Positions 6,728-15,002 of a stretch of DNA of 17,037 nt are shown one piece after another. Source of the stretch: Pseudomonas sp. BGr12 (lineage in GTDB: Bacteria; Pseudomonadota; Gammaproteobacteria; Pseudomonadales; Pseudomonadaceae); NCBI RefSeq assembly GCF_030272895.1, contig NZ_JALRNF010000066.1, forward strand, positions 1 to 17,037. The letters are read 5' to 3'. Position numbers and translations under genes: made by a program. Within the stretch, counting starts at the first letter, position 1. The number at the start of each line of letters is the position of its first letter. The notes under the pieces were generated by a model. That model saw only the letters and a program-made list of their open reading frames with translations, did not search any database and was not told the origin of the DNA.

Positions 6728-9049
6728 ATGACTCGTACCCGATCCCCCCGCACCCCGAACAAACGCCCGTCCGGCCGCTCTGGCGCCTGGCTTGGCTGGG
6801 CCATCAAGCTCAGCCTGGTCGGCCTGGTGGTGCTGGCCGGCTTCGCCATTTACCTCGATGCCGTGGTCCAGGAGAAGTTCTCCGGCAAGCGCTGGACCAT
6901 TCCGGCCAAGGTCTACGCCCGGCCGCTGGAGCTGTTCGTCGGCCAGAAGCTGAGCAAGAACGACTTTTTGATCGAGCTCGATGCCCTGGGCTATCGCCGC
7001 GAAAGCGTTGCCAACGGACCGGGCGCGGCCTCGGTCAATGGCAACACGGTCGACCTCAATACCCGTGGTTTCCAGTTCTATGAAGGCATGGAGCAGGCGC
7101 AGGCGGTGCGTGTGCGCTTCTCCGGTGACTATGTGGCGGGCCTGAGCGGGGCCAATGGCGGCAAGCTCGATGTGGTGCGCCTGGAACCCCTGCTGATCGG
7201 CGGCCTGTACCCCAAGAACCTGGAAGACCGCATCCTGATCAAGCTCGACCAGGTGCCGCCCTACCTGCTGGAAACCCTGGTCGCCGTGGAAGACCGCGAC
7301 TTCTATAACCACTTTGGCGTATCGCCCAAGTCCATCGCCCGTGCGGTCTGGGTCAACACCTCTTCGGGCGCCATGCGCCAGGGTGGCAGTACCCTGACCC
7401 AGCAGCTGGTGAAGAACTTCTACCTGACCAACGAGCGCAGCCTCAGCCGCAAGCTCACCGAAGCCATGATGGCGGTGCTGCTGGAGCTGCATTACGACAA
7501 GCGCGAGATCCTCGAGGCCTACCTCAACGAAGTCTTCGTCGGTCAGGATGGCCAGCGTGCAGTGCATGGTTTCGGCCTGGCCAGCCAGTTCTTCTTCAGC
7601 CAGCCGCTGTCGGAACTGAAGCTGCATCAGGTGGCCCTGCTGGTAGGCATGGTCAAGGGGCCGTCCTACTACAACCCGCGTCGTTACCCGGAGCGCGCCA
7701 CCGTGCGGCGTAACCTGGTGCTCGACCTGCTGGCCGAGCAGGGCGTCGCCACGCCGGAGGCGGTTGCCGCGGCGAAGAAAATGCCGCTGGGCGTGACCAA
7801 GCGTGGCAGCCTGGCCGACAGCTCGTTCCCCGGCTTCCTCGACCTGGTCAAGCGTCAGCTGCGCCAGGACTACCGCGACGAAGACTTGACCGAAGAAGGC
7901 CTGCGCATCTTCACCAGCTTCGACCCGATCCTGCAGATGAAGTCCGAAGCAGCCATGGCCGAGACGTTCAAGCGCCTGGGTGGTCGCAAGGGTGCCGATG
8001 AGGTCGAAGCGGCAATGGTGGTCACCAACCCGGAAACCGGTGAAGTGCAAGCGCTGATCGGCAGTCGCCAGGCGGGCTTCGCCGGTTTCAACCGGGCCAT
8101 CGATGCCGTGCGACCGATCGGCTCGCTGGTCAAGCCGGCGGTCTACCTGACCGCCCTGGAAAAGCCCAGCAAGTACACCCTGACCAGCTGGGTGCAGGAT
8201 GAGCCGTTTGCGGTCAAGGGGGGCGATGGCCAGGTGTGGCGGCCACAGAACTACGATCGCCGCTCCCACGGCACCATTTACCTGTACCAGGGCCTGGCCA
8301 ATTCCTACAACCTGTCGACGGCCAAGCTCGGCCTGGAACTGGGCGTACCCAATGTAATCAAAACCATTGGACGCCTGGGTGTGAACGTCGACTGGCCGGC
8401 GTTCCCGTCGATGCTGCTGGGTGCCGGCGGGATGTCGCCGATGCAGGTAGCGACCATGTACCAGACCCTGGCCAACGGTGGTTTCAACACGCCGATGCGC
8501 GGCATCCGCAGCGTGCTGACCGCCGAGGGCGAGCCGCTCAAGCGTTATCCGTTCCAGATCCAGCAGACCTTCGATCCGGGGGCCATCTATCTGGTACAGA
8601 ACGCCATGCAGCGGGTCATGCGCGAGGGTACCGGGCGTTCGGTCTACAGCGTGCTGCCTAGCTCCCTGAACCTGGCCGGCAAGACCGGTACCAGTAACGA
8701 TTCGCGCGACAGCTGGTTCGCCGGCTTCAGCCAGGATTTGCTGGCGGTGGTCTGGCTGGGCCGGGACGACAACGGCAAGACGCCGTTCACCGGTGCCACC
8801 GGTGCCTTGCAGGTATGGACCAGTTTCATGCGCAAGGCCGACCCGCTGCCGCTGGACATGCCGCAGCCGGACAACGTGGTCCAGGCCTGGGTCGATCCGC
8901 ACACCGGGCAGGGCTCTGACGGCAGTTGCCCGGGTGCGGTACAGATGCCGTATATTCGAGGCAGTGAACCGCCTGCCGGCGCCGCCTGTGGCGGCACGCA
9001 GGACCCCGCCGAGTCCGTGATGGACTGGGTCAGGGGCTGGATGAATTAA
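6728..9049 (+). CDS. mrcB: Penicillin-binding protein 1B (bifunctional glycosyltransferase/transpeptidase)
   Basis: This class A PBP polymerises and cross-links peptidoglycan at the cytoplasmic membrane. The 773-residue protein has a short cytoplasmic basic N terminus, one membrane anchor (about 22-43), a UB2H-like region (about 60-155), a GT51 glycosyltransferase domain and a transpeptidase domain. The GT51 catalytic glutamate is E188 in VAVEDRDFYNHFG, with RQGGSTLTQQLVKN at 217-230. The transpeptidase motifs are SLVK (S466 nucleophile, K469), SYN (526-528) and KTG (652-654). Two C-terminal cysteines (734, 754) might form a disulfide. An in-frame TAA at 6716 and the lack of other nearby start codons fix the ATG at 6728, which has no Shine-Dalgarno. 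It is followed after 22 bases by its likely activator gene lpoP. Confidence 0.96.
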   Translation: MTRTRSPRTPNKRPSGRSGAWLGWAIKLSLVGLVVLAGFAIYLDAVVQEKFSGKRWTIPAKVYARPLELFVGQKLSKNDFLIELDALGYRRESVANGPGAASVNGNTVDLNTRGFQFYEGMEQAQAVRVRFSGDYVAGLSGANGGKLDVVRLEPLLIGGLYPKNLEDRILIKLDQVPPYLLETLVAVEDRDFYNHFGVSPKSIARAVWVNTSSGAMRQGGSTLTQQLVKNFYLTNERSLSRKLTEAMMAVLLELHYDKREILEAYLNEVFVGQDGQRAVHGFGLASQFFFSQPLSELKLHQVALLVGMVKGPSYYNPRRYPERATVRRNLVLDLLAEQGVATPEAVAAAKKMPLGVTKRGSLADSSFPGFLDLVKRQLRQDYRDEDLTEEGLRIFTSFDPILQMKSEAAMAETFKRLGGRKGADEVEAAMVVTNPETGEVQALIGSRQAGFAGFNRAIDAVRPIGSLVKPAVYLTALEKPSKYTLTSWVQDEPFAVKGGDGQVWRPQNYDRRSHGTIYLYQGLANSYNLSTAKLGLELGVPNVIKTIGRLGVNVDWPAFPSMLLGAGGMSPMQVATMYQTLANGGFNTPMRGIRSVLTAEGEPLKRYPFQIQQTFDPGAIYLVQNAMQRVMREGTGRSVYSVLPSSLNLAGKTGTSNDSRDSWFAGFSQDLLAVVWLGRDDNGKTPFTGATGALQVWTSFMRKADPLPLDMPQPDNVVQAWVDPHTGQGSDGSCPGAVQMPYIRGSEPPAGAACGGTQDPAESVMDWVRGWMN

Positions 9050-9071
9050 GCACTAGGCAAGAGGGTGTGAA

Positions 9072-9833
9072 GTGAACAAGTGGTGGATTCCTGCCGTGAC
9101 GGCACTGGCTTTGCTCAACGGTTGCGCCAGCGTACAGCGTGGCTCAATCCCTGTGGTCGACTCGAGTACCCGCGTGTCCAACAGCGAACGGGTCACGGCC
9201 AATCGCGGTGCTGGCGTCAACACCGGCACGCGCCAGGCCCAGGCGGTGCCTCAGGATTCCGGTGTGACCGTGATGGTCCCGCAAGGGGCGGGCGCGGCAC
9301 CGATCCAGACCTTCCCGGCCTCGACCGGCGCGGCGCCGATCAGCACCGGTCCGATCACCCCGGGTCCGACCAGCTCGGCACCGTTTGAAAGTGCGCCGGT
9401 GAATCCGGTGAATAACGGCAATTACACCATGCCGAGCAGCACCTCGAGCGCGCCCACCGGCATCCCGCGCAGCGCGGCCGGCACGGGTGGCCTGTCGGCC
9501 GACGAGCAGCTCGACGGCCCGGTGCTGGCACTGCTGACCACCGCCCAGCAACAGCAGGGCAGTGGCGATTACAACGGCGCCTCGTCGAGCCTGGAGCGTG
9601 CCCAACGCATCGCCCCGCGCGAGCCGCAGGTGCTCTACCGCCTGGCCCAGGTGCGCCTGGCCCAGGGTGATGCCGCCCAGTCCGAGCAGCTCGCCCGGCG
9701 TGCCCTGACCTATGCCAACGGCCGTCCTGACCTGCAGGCAGGCCTGTGGGGCATCATCGCCCAGGCCCGCGACAAGCAAGGCGACTCCGCCGGTGCGGCA
9801 CTGGCGCGGCAGAAAGCCCAGGTCAACCTGTGA
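9072..9833 (+). CDS. lpoP: TPR lipoprotein, likely PBP1b activator LpoP
   Basis: The 253-residue lipoprotein has a signal peptide (1-17) and a lipobox LLNGC with C18 as the lipidated cysteine. The following A19 does not signal inner-membrane retention, so outer-membrane sorting is likely. A long low-complexity linker rich in Ala, Gly, Pro, Ser and Thr (about 45-140) leads to a tetratricopeptide-type helical domain (about 150-250). In P. aeruginosa the TPR lipoprotein LpoP, encoded with PBP1b, is the functional counterpart of E. coli LpoB and reaches across the periplasm to activate PBP1b. The position here, 22 bases after mrcB, supports that role. The start is GTG at 9072 with AAGAGGG upstream. 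The stop overlaps the next start codon (TGATG). Confidence 0.82.
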   Translation: MNKWWIPAVTALALLNGCASVQRGSIPVVDSSTRVSNSERVTANRGAGVNTGTRQAQAVPQDSGVTVMVPQGAGAAPIQTFPASTGAAPISTGPITPGPTSSAPFESAPVNPVNNGNYTMPSSTSSAPTGIPRSAAGTGGLSADEQLDGPVLALLTTAQQQQGSGDYNGASSSLERAQRIAPREPQVLYRLAQVRLAQGDAAQSEQLARRALTYANGRPDLQAGLWGIIAQARDKQGDSAGAALARQKAQVNL

Positions 9834-10162
9834 TGGACCCGCGCATCCTGGAAATCGCCGATCACTTGCTGCTGATCGAGCGTGAGCTGCACGTGCAGGG
9901 CTGGTGGAGCGACACGGCGCCGAGTGCCGAAGCGCTCGCCAGCACCGTGCCCTTTGCCGTCGACAGTATGAACTTCGATCAGTGGCTGCAGTGGATCTTC
10001 CTGCCGAAGATGAAAGAGATTCTCGAGAAGGGCCTGCCGCTGCCCAATGCCTCCGGCATCCTGGTCATGGCTGAAACGGTATACGTCGATCGCCCGGAGG
10101 AAAGTCGCGAGCTACGCAGGCTGCTGGCAGAGTTTGACCAATTGATCAGTCCATCAGCCTGA
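9833..10162 (+). CDS. YqcC family protein (DUF446)
   Basis: The 109-residue protein is of the YqcC/DUF446 type, a small, all-helical, cytoplasmic family of unknown function. Typical features are the N-terminal helix with LLLIERELHVQGWW (residues 11-24), the central FDQWLQWIFLPKM segment and the region ending in LPNASGI. The ATG at 9833 overlaps the lpoP stop by one base, so translation is probably coupled. The reading frame is open further upstream, but that part is only lpoP read in another frame. It is the last gene of the mrcB unit, with a terminator 22 bases after its stop. Confidence 0.87.
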   Translation: MDPRILEIADHLLLIERELHVQGWWSDTAPSAEALASTVPFAVDSMNFDQWLQWIFLPKMKEILEKGLPLPNASGILVMAETVYVDRPEESRELRRLLAEFDQLISPSA

Positions 10163-10183
10163 ATTTCCCTCTTTTCTCCCTTG

Positions 10184-10207
10184 GAGCCACAGATTGTGGC
10201 TCTTTTT
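10184..10207 (+). terminator. Intrinsic terminator of the mrcB-lpoP-yqcC unit
   Basis: An 8-bp perfect stem (10184-10191 pairs with 10195-10202) with a 3-base loop is followed by five Ts (10203-10207) and further T-rich sequence. It separates this unit from the ilv operon. Confidence 0.93.
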
Positions 10208-10583
10208 GTTTGTATTCTTCGTTTTTCTGCTGCTGCTACTATGATTCGTGGTGGCGGTTGGTCGTCCTTGCGCGAAATTGGCAATAATTTTTCTTGACTT
10301 GTGCGCGCCGAATCAGAAGAATCCAGATTCCGCTGTAGAGGGACTGCCAGAAGCAGACCCGCTAAGCAGATCATGAGGCGCACACCCGCGCCGACCTGTT
10401 ACACCCCGCAACGCGTTACCTCGCGCTGGGTGGGAAGACCCCGCAACACTTTGGGGCGCTCCCAATACTTGCTCAGTCAGTGCTGACGTAGTGGCGATTC
10501 CGTCGCTCATGCTCTGCTTGGCAGTAAACCTATTAAGACCCGTCCACCGTGGGCGGTATTCTGGCGTTTTAGAGGTGAACAAC
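10208..10583 (+). other. Long leader region upstream of ilvB, no clear gene
   Basis: These 376 bases hold no convincing gene. A possible promoter lies at 10294-10322. Further on are several weak inverted repeats: 10383-10391 with 10423-10432 (nine pairs with a bulge), 10480-10484 with a neighbouring arm in GTCAGTGCTGAC, and a 6-bp stem 10540-10545 with 10551-10556. None is followed by a T-run, so a classical terminator-type attenuator is not evident. A reading frame at 10374-10486 has no runs of Ile, Leu or Val codons, so it is not an obvious ilv leader peptide. Confidence 0.6.
10294..10322 (+). promoter_or_regulatory. Putative promoter of the ilvBHC operon
   Basis: The -35 is TTGACT (10294-10299, five of six) and the -10 is AAGAAT (10317-10322, four of six), with a 17-base spacer and AT-rich sequence directly upstream (AATAATTTTTC). 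The start would be near 10329, giving a leader of about 255 bases. Confidence 0.5.
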
Positions 10584-12308
10584 GTGGAGCTTTTATCTGG
10601 CGCTGAGATGGTCGTCCGCTTTTTGCGTGACGAAGGCGTTAAGCACATCTACGGGTACCCTGGTGGTGCTCTCCTGCATGTTTACGATGCCTTGTTCAAG
10701 GAACCGGAAGTCAGTCACATCCTGGTTCGCCATGAGCAGGCCGCTACCCATATGGCGGACGGTTACGCCCGTGCCACCGGCAAGGCCGGCGTGGTACTGG
10801 TGACCTCCGGTCCTGGCGCGACCAATGCCATCACCGGCATTGCCACCGCGTACATGGACTCCATTCCAATGGTCATTCTCTCCGGTCAGGTGCCCAGCAC
10901 CATGGTCGGTACCGATGCCTTCCAGGAAACCGACATGATCGGTATTTCCCGGCCGATCGTGAAACACAGCTTCATGATCAAACATGCTTCGGAAATCCCG
11001 GAAGTCCTGAAAAAAGCTTTCTATCTGGCGCAATCCGGCCGTCCTGGTCCTGTCGTGGTCGATATCCCGAAAGACATGACCAACCCGGCGGAAAAGTTCG
11101 AATACGTCTACCCCAAAAAGGTCAAGATGCGTTCCTACAGCCCGGCCGTACGTGGTCACTCGGGCCAGATCCGCAAGGCTGCCGAGATGCTCCTGGCCGC
11201 CAAGCGTCCAGTGGTCTACGCCGGTGGTGGTGTGATCCTCGGCGGTGGCTCCGCAGCCCTGACCGAAATCGCCCAGATGCTCAACCTGCCGGTCACCAAT
11301 ACCCTGATGGGCCTGGGTGGCTATCCGGGTACCGATCGCCAGTTCCTCGGCATGCTCGGCATGCACGGCAGCTACACCGCCAACCTGGCCATGCACCATG
11401 CCGATGTGATCTTCGCGGTCGGCGCGCGTTTTGACGACCGCGTGGTCAACGGCCCGGCCAAGTTCTGCCCGAACGCCAAGGTCATCCACATCGACATCGA
11501 CCCGGCCTCGATCTCCAAGACCATCAAGGCCGACGTACCGATCGTAGGTCCGGTCGACAGCGTCCTGACCGAAATGCTCGCCACCTTGCGCGAAATCGGC
11601 GAACAGCCGGAAAAAGCTGCGATGGATGCCTGGTGGAAGCAGATCGAAGAATGGCGCGGTGGCCGCGAGATGTTCCCGTACGACAAGGGCGACGGTAACG
11701 TGATCAAGCCACAGACCGTGATCGAGACCCTGTGCGAAGTGACCAAGGGCGACGCCTTCGTCACCTCCGATGTCGGCCAGCACCAGATGTTCGCGGCGCA
11801 GTACTACCGCTTCAACAAGCCCAATCGCTGGATCAACTCCGGTGGCCTGGGCACCATGGGCTTCGGTTTCCCGGCGGCCATGGGCATCAAGCTGAACTTC
11901 CCGGACCAGGACGTTGCCTGTGTCACCGGTGAGGGCAGTATCCAGATGAACATCCAGGAGCTGTCGACCTGCCTGCAGTACGACCTGCCGGTGAAGATCG
12001 TCAACCTGAACAACGGTGTATTGGGTATGGTCCGCCAGTGGCAGGACATGTCCTACAACAGCCGTCACTCGCATTCCTATATGGAATCGCTGCCTGACTT
12101 CGTCAAGCTGGCCGAAGCCTATGGTCACGTAGGCATTCGCATCACCAGCCTGAAGGACCTCAAGCCCAAGCTCGAGGAAGCGTTCGCCATGAAAGACCGC
12201 CTGGTGTTCATCGACATCCAGGTCGACAACAGCGAGCACGTCTACCCGATGCAGATCAAAGACGGTTCCATGCGCGACATGTGGCTGAGCAAGACGGAGC
12301 GTACCTAA
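10584..12308 (+). CDS. ilvB: Acetohydroxyacid synthase, large (catalytic) subunit
   Basis: This ThDP- and FAD-dependent enzyme condenses pyruvate with pyruvate or 2-ketobutyrate, the first common step to valine, leucine and isoleucine. Pseudomonas annotations use either ilvB or ilvI for it. The 574-residue product has the ThDP-activating glutamate E51 in [19 protein letters not shown], the central FAD-linked domain, and the ThDP/Mg motif beginning GEG (449-451) and ending NN (476-477). The first motif has Glu in place of the usual Asp (normally GDG). The start is taken as GTG at 10584 because AGAGG lies eight bases upstream and the protein then begins [11 protein letters not shown] at the usual length. 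The frame stays open upstream to 10491. ilvH begins two bases after its stop. Confidence 0.95.
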   Translation: MELLSGAEMVVRFLRDEGVKHIYGYPGGALLHVYDALFKEPEVSHILVRHEQAATHMADGYARATGKAGVVLVTSGPGATNAITGIATAYMDSIPMVILSGQVPSTMVGTDAFQETDMIGISRPIVKHSFMIKHASEIPEVLKKAFYLAQSGRPGPVVVDIPKDMTNPAEKFEYVYPKKVKMRSYSPAVRGHSGQIRKAAEMLLAAKRPVVYAGGGVILGGGSAALTEIAQMLNLPVTNTLMGLGGYPGTDRQFLGMLGMHGSYTANLAMHHADVIFAVGARFDDRVVNGPAKFCPNAKVIHIDIDPASISKTIKADVPIVGPVDSVLTEMLATLREIGEQPEKAAMDAWWKQIEEWRGGREMFPYDKGDGNVIKPQTVIETLCEVTKGDAFVTSDVGQHQMFAAQYYRFNKPNRWINSGGLGTMGFGFPAAMGIKLNFPDQDVACVTGEGSIQMNIQELSTCLQYDLPVKIVNLNNGVLGMVRQWQDMSYNSRHSHSYMESLPDFVKLAEAYGHVGIRITSLKDLKPKLEEAFAMKDRLVFIDIQVDNSEHVYPMQIKDGSMRDMWLSKTERT

Positions 12309-12310
12309 TC

Positions 12311-12802
12311 ATGCGGCACATTATTTCCCTGCTGTTGGAAAACGAACCCGGTGCCTTGTCTCGCGTGGTCGGTCTGTTCTCGCAGCGTAACTACAACATC
12401 GAAAGCCTGACCGTAGCGCCGACCGAAGACCCGACCCTGTCGCGTCTGACGTTGACCACGGTCGGTCATGATGAGGTGATCGAGCAGATCACCAAAAACC
12501 TGAACAAGCTGGTTGAAGTCGTCAAGCTGGTCGACCTCTCGGAAAGCGCGCATATCGAACGTGAACTGATGCTGGTCAAGGTCAAGGCCACGGGCGCACA
12601 GCGTGCCGAGATCAAACGCACCACCGATATCTATCGTGGGCAGATCGTCGATGTCAGCAGCAGCGTCTACACCGTCCAGCTGACGGGTGCCAGCGACAAG
12701 CTTGACAGTTTCATTCAGGCTATCGGTACCGCGTCCATTCTCGAAACAGTACGCAGTGGCGTCACCGGCATTGCCCGTGGCGACAAAGTACTCAGCATCT
12801 AA
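12311..12802 (+). CDS. ilvH: Acetohydroxyacid synthase, small (regulatory) subunit
   Basis: The 163-residue regulatory subunit binds valine for feedback inhibition and activates the large subunit. The N-terminal ACT domain (about 1-77) opens with MRHIISLLLENEPGALSRVVGLFSQRNYNIESL, the effector-binding signature. The C-terminal ACT-like region follows (about 80-163). The length is standard for IlvH. The ATG at 12311 lies two bases after the ilvB stop, which implies translational coupling. The upstream ATG at 12281 in the same frame lies inside ilvB and gives a non-family N terminus. Confidence 0.96.
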   Translation: MRHIISLLLENEPGALSRVVGLFSQRNYNIESLTVAPTEDPTLSRLTLTTVGHDEVIEQITKNLNKLVEVVKLVDLSESAHIERELMLVKVKATGAQRAEIKRTTDIYRGQIVDVSSSVYTVQLTGASDKLDSFIQAIGTASILETVRSGVTGIARGDKVLSI

Positions 12803-13870
<1,068 letters not shown>

Positions 13871-13886
13871 TTTGGTCCTGATGCGA

Positions 13887-13917
13887 TAAAAAAACGCGGC
13901 CTCGGCCGCGTTTTTTT
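13887..13917 (+). terminator. Intrinsic terminator of the ilvBHC operon
   Basis: A GC-rich 6-bp stem (13895-13900 pairs with 13905-13910) with a CTCG tetraloop is flanked by seven As before it and seven Ts after it (13911-13917). The pairing can extend through the A/T flanks. The symmetry means it could work on both strands, but no converging gene is present. Confidence 0.95.
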
Positions 13918-13949
13918 GTGGCTGGGATGCGCAAGCAACTATCTTGGGT

Positions 13950-13979
13950 GGGGTAAGCCCGCTACTGCAGGGTTTTTTC
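13950..13979 (+). repeat. Degenerate REP sequence that doubles as a weak terminator
   Basis: Bases 13950-13972 match the REP form GGGGCAAGCCCGCTCCTACAGGG at about 20 of 23 positions. A short stem (AGCCC at 13956-13960 with GGGTT at 13970-13974) is followed by a T-run to 13978, so it could act as a backup terminator behind the ilvC terminator. The REP assignment is by similarity to the element at 1-62. Confidence 0.5.
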
Positions 13980-13997
13980 GTTTAGCCGGTCAGCTTC

Positions 13998-14006
13998 TGG
14001 TATAAA
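13998..14006 (+). promoter_or_regulatory. Putative extended -10 promoter of pssA
   Basis: TGGTATAAA forms an extended -10 (TGn plus TATAAA), about 76 bases before the preferred pssA ATG. No clear -35 lies at 16-18 bases. It sits after both the ilvC terminator and the REP-like terminator, so pssA would be transcribed separately from ilvBHC. Confidence 0.45.
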
Positions 14007-14081
14007 GCTTCATCGTCTGCCGGCGAACCCTCGTCGCAGACCCCTGTCGAATCTTTTCCACACCGTTGCAAGGTAATGTCA

Positions 14082-14939
14082 ATGAGCGAACGTCCCGAAG
14101 AGCCGAACAAGGTCTCTGACGCCGAAAGCCTGCTACCGATCGATGAGCATGTTGAAGAAGGGCATGACGCCGAAGGACGCAAGGTTCGGCATCGCGGTAT
14201 CTATCTGTTGCCCAACCTGTTCACCACCGCGAACCTGTTCGCCGGTTTCTATTCCATCATCAACTCCATGAGCGCCCAGGCGGCCCTGAACGCTGGCGAT
14301 CCTCGCGAAGCGAGCAAGTACTTCGCCATTGCCGCCATCGCCATTTTCGTCGCCATGGTCCTCGACGGCCTCGATGGTCGTGTGGCACGCATGACCAACA
14401 CCCAGAGCGCCTTCGGTGCCGAGTACGACTCGCTGTCCGACATGGTCGCCTTCGGCGTTGCCCCTGCGCTGCTGGCCTTCGGCTGGGCCCTGGGTGACAT
14501 GGGCAAGGTCGGCTGGATGGTTGCTTTCATCTATGTCGCTGGCGCTGCCCTGCGTCTGGCACGTTTCAATACCCAGGTCGGCAAGGCCGACAAGCGTTAC
14601 TTCATCGGTCTGGCCAGTCCGGCAGCTGCCGGTGTGGTGGCCGGCACGGTCTGGGCCTTCAGCGATTACGGCATCCAGGGTTCCAAGCTGTCGTTCCTGG
14701 TGGCGCTGCTGGTCGCTGCGGCGGGCATGCTGATGGTCAGCAACATCAAGTACAACAGCTTCAAGGAGCTGGACCTCAAGGGTCGCGTACCGTTCGTAGC
14801 GATCCTCGCGGTGGTGCTGGTGTTCGCGGTAGTCTTCAGTGATCCACCGCGCATCCTGCTGCTGGTGTTCCTCGGTTACGCGGCCTCCGGCCCGGTGCAG
14901 TACCTGCTGCGCATGCGGCGGCGGAAAAACATCGAGTGA
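14082..14939 (+). CDS. pssA: CDP-diacylglycerol--serine O-phosphatidyltransferase
   Basis: This membrane enzyme makes phosphatidylserine from CDP-diacylglycerol and serine, the precursor of phosphatidylethanolamine. The 285-residue protein has a soluble N-terminal stretch (1-38) followed by several hydrophobic helices. The CDP-alcohol phosphatidyltransferase signature DG(x)2AR(x)8G(x)3D(x)3D is complete, with D95, D98, R103, G112, D116 and D120 and the conserved G99. It is the integral-membrane type II enzyme, unlike the PLD-like E. coli PssA. Two in-frame ATGs lie at 14076 and 14082. The second is preferred because AAGG at 14070-14073 is eight bases from it and only two from the first. The C terminus is strongly basic. 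Confidence 0.94.
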   Translation: MSERPEEPNKVSDAESLLPIDEHVEEGHDAEGRKVRHRGIYLLPNLFTTANLFAGFYSIINSMSAQAALNAGDPREASKYFAIAAIAIFVAMVLDGLDGRVARMTNTQSAFGAEYDSLSDMVAFGVAPALLAFGWALGDMGKVGWMVAFIYVAGAALRLARFNTQVGKADKRYFIGLASPAAAGVVAGTVWAFSDYGIQGSKLSFLVALLVAAAGMLMVSNIKYNSFKELDLKGRVPFVAILAVVLVFAVVFSDPPRILLLVFLGYAASGPVQYLLRMRRRKNIE

Positions 14940-14953
14940 TGTAATTTCGCTCA

Positions 14954-14999
14954 GGCTCCGTAGTCTACTGGTGCATCAGTCCTCCAGTTCTACGGAGCC
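14954..14999 (+). promoter_or_regulatory. Inverted repeat that can mask the msrP ribosome-binding site
   Basis: A perfect 10-bp stem (14954-14963 pairs with 14990-14999) encloses a second 5-bp stem (14967-14971 with 14984-14988) and a 12-base loop. The 3' arm CTACGGAGCC contains the msrP Shine-Dalgarno GGAG (14994-14997), so the folded mRNA would hide it. No T-run follows, so it is not an intrinsic terminator for pssA. It could alternatively be a DNA operator. Pairing is visible, while function is inferred. Confidence 0.5.
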
Positions 15000-15002
15000 A
15001 CC

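Noticed and set aside
5053..8902. Very long open frames antisense to the phosphotransferase/ATPase gene (5053-7083, plus) and to mrcB (5969-8902, minus)
   Set aside because: They mirror real genes with complete motifs on the other strand. High GC leaves few stop codons in those frames, and the translations show no domain signatures.
10301..10486. 61-codon frame in the ilvB leader, with an internal ATG at 10374
   Set aside because: It begins inside the predicted promoter, has no clear Shine-Dalgarno, no hydrophobic or charged pattern of a real small protein, and no Ile/Leu/Val codon run expected of an ilv leader peptide.
10593..12239. 548-codon frame antisense to ilvB
   Set aside because: ilvB is unmistakable on the plus strand. 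The antisense frame is a GC artefact rich in His, Val, Asp and Gly with no family features.
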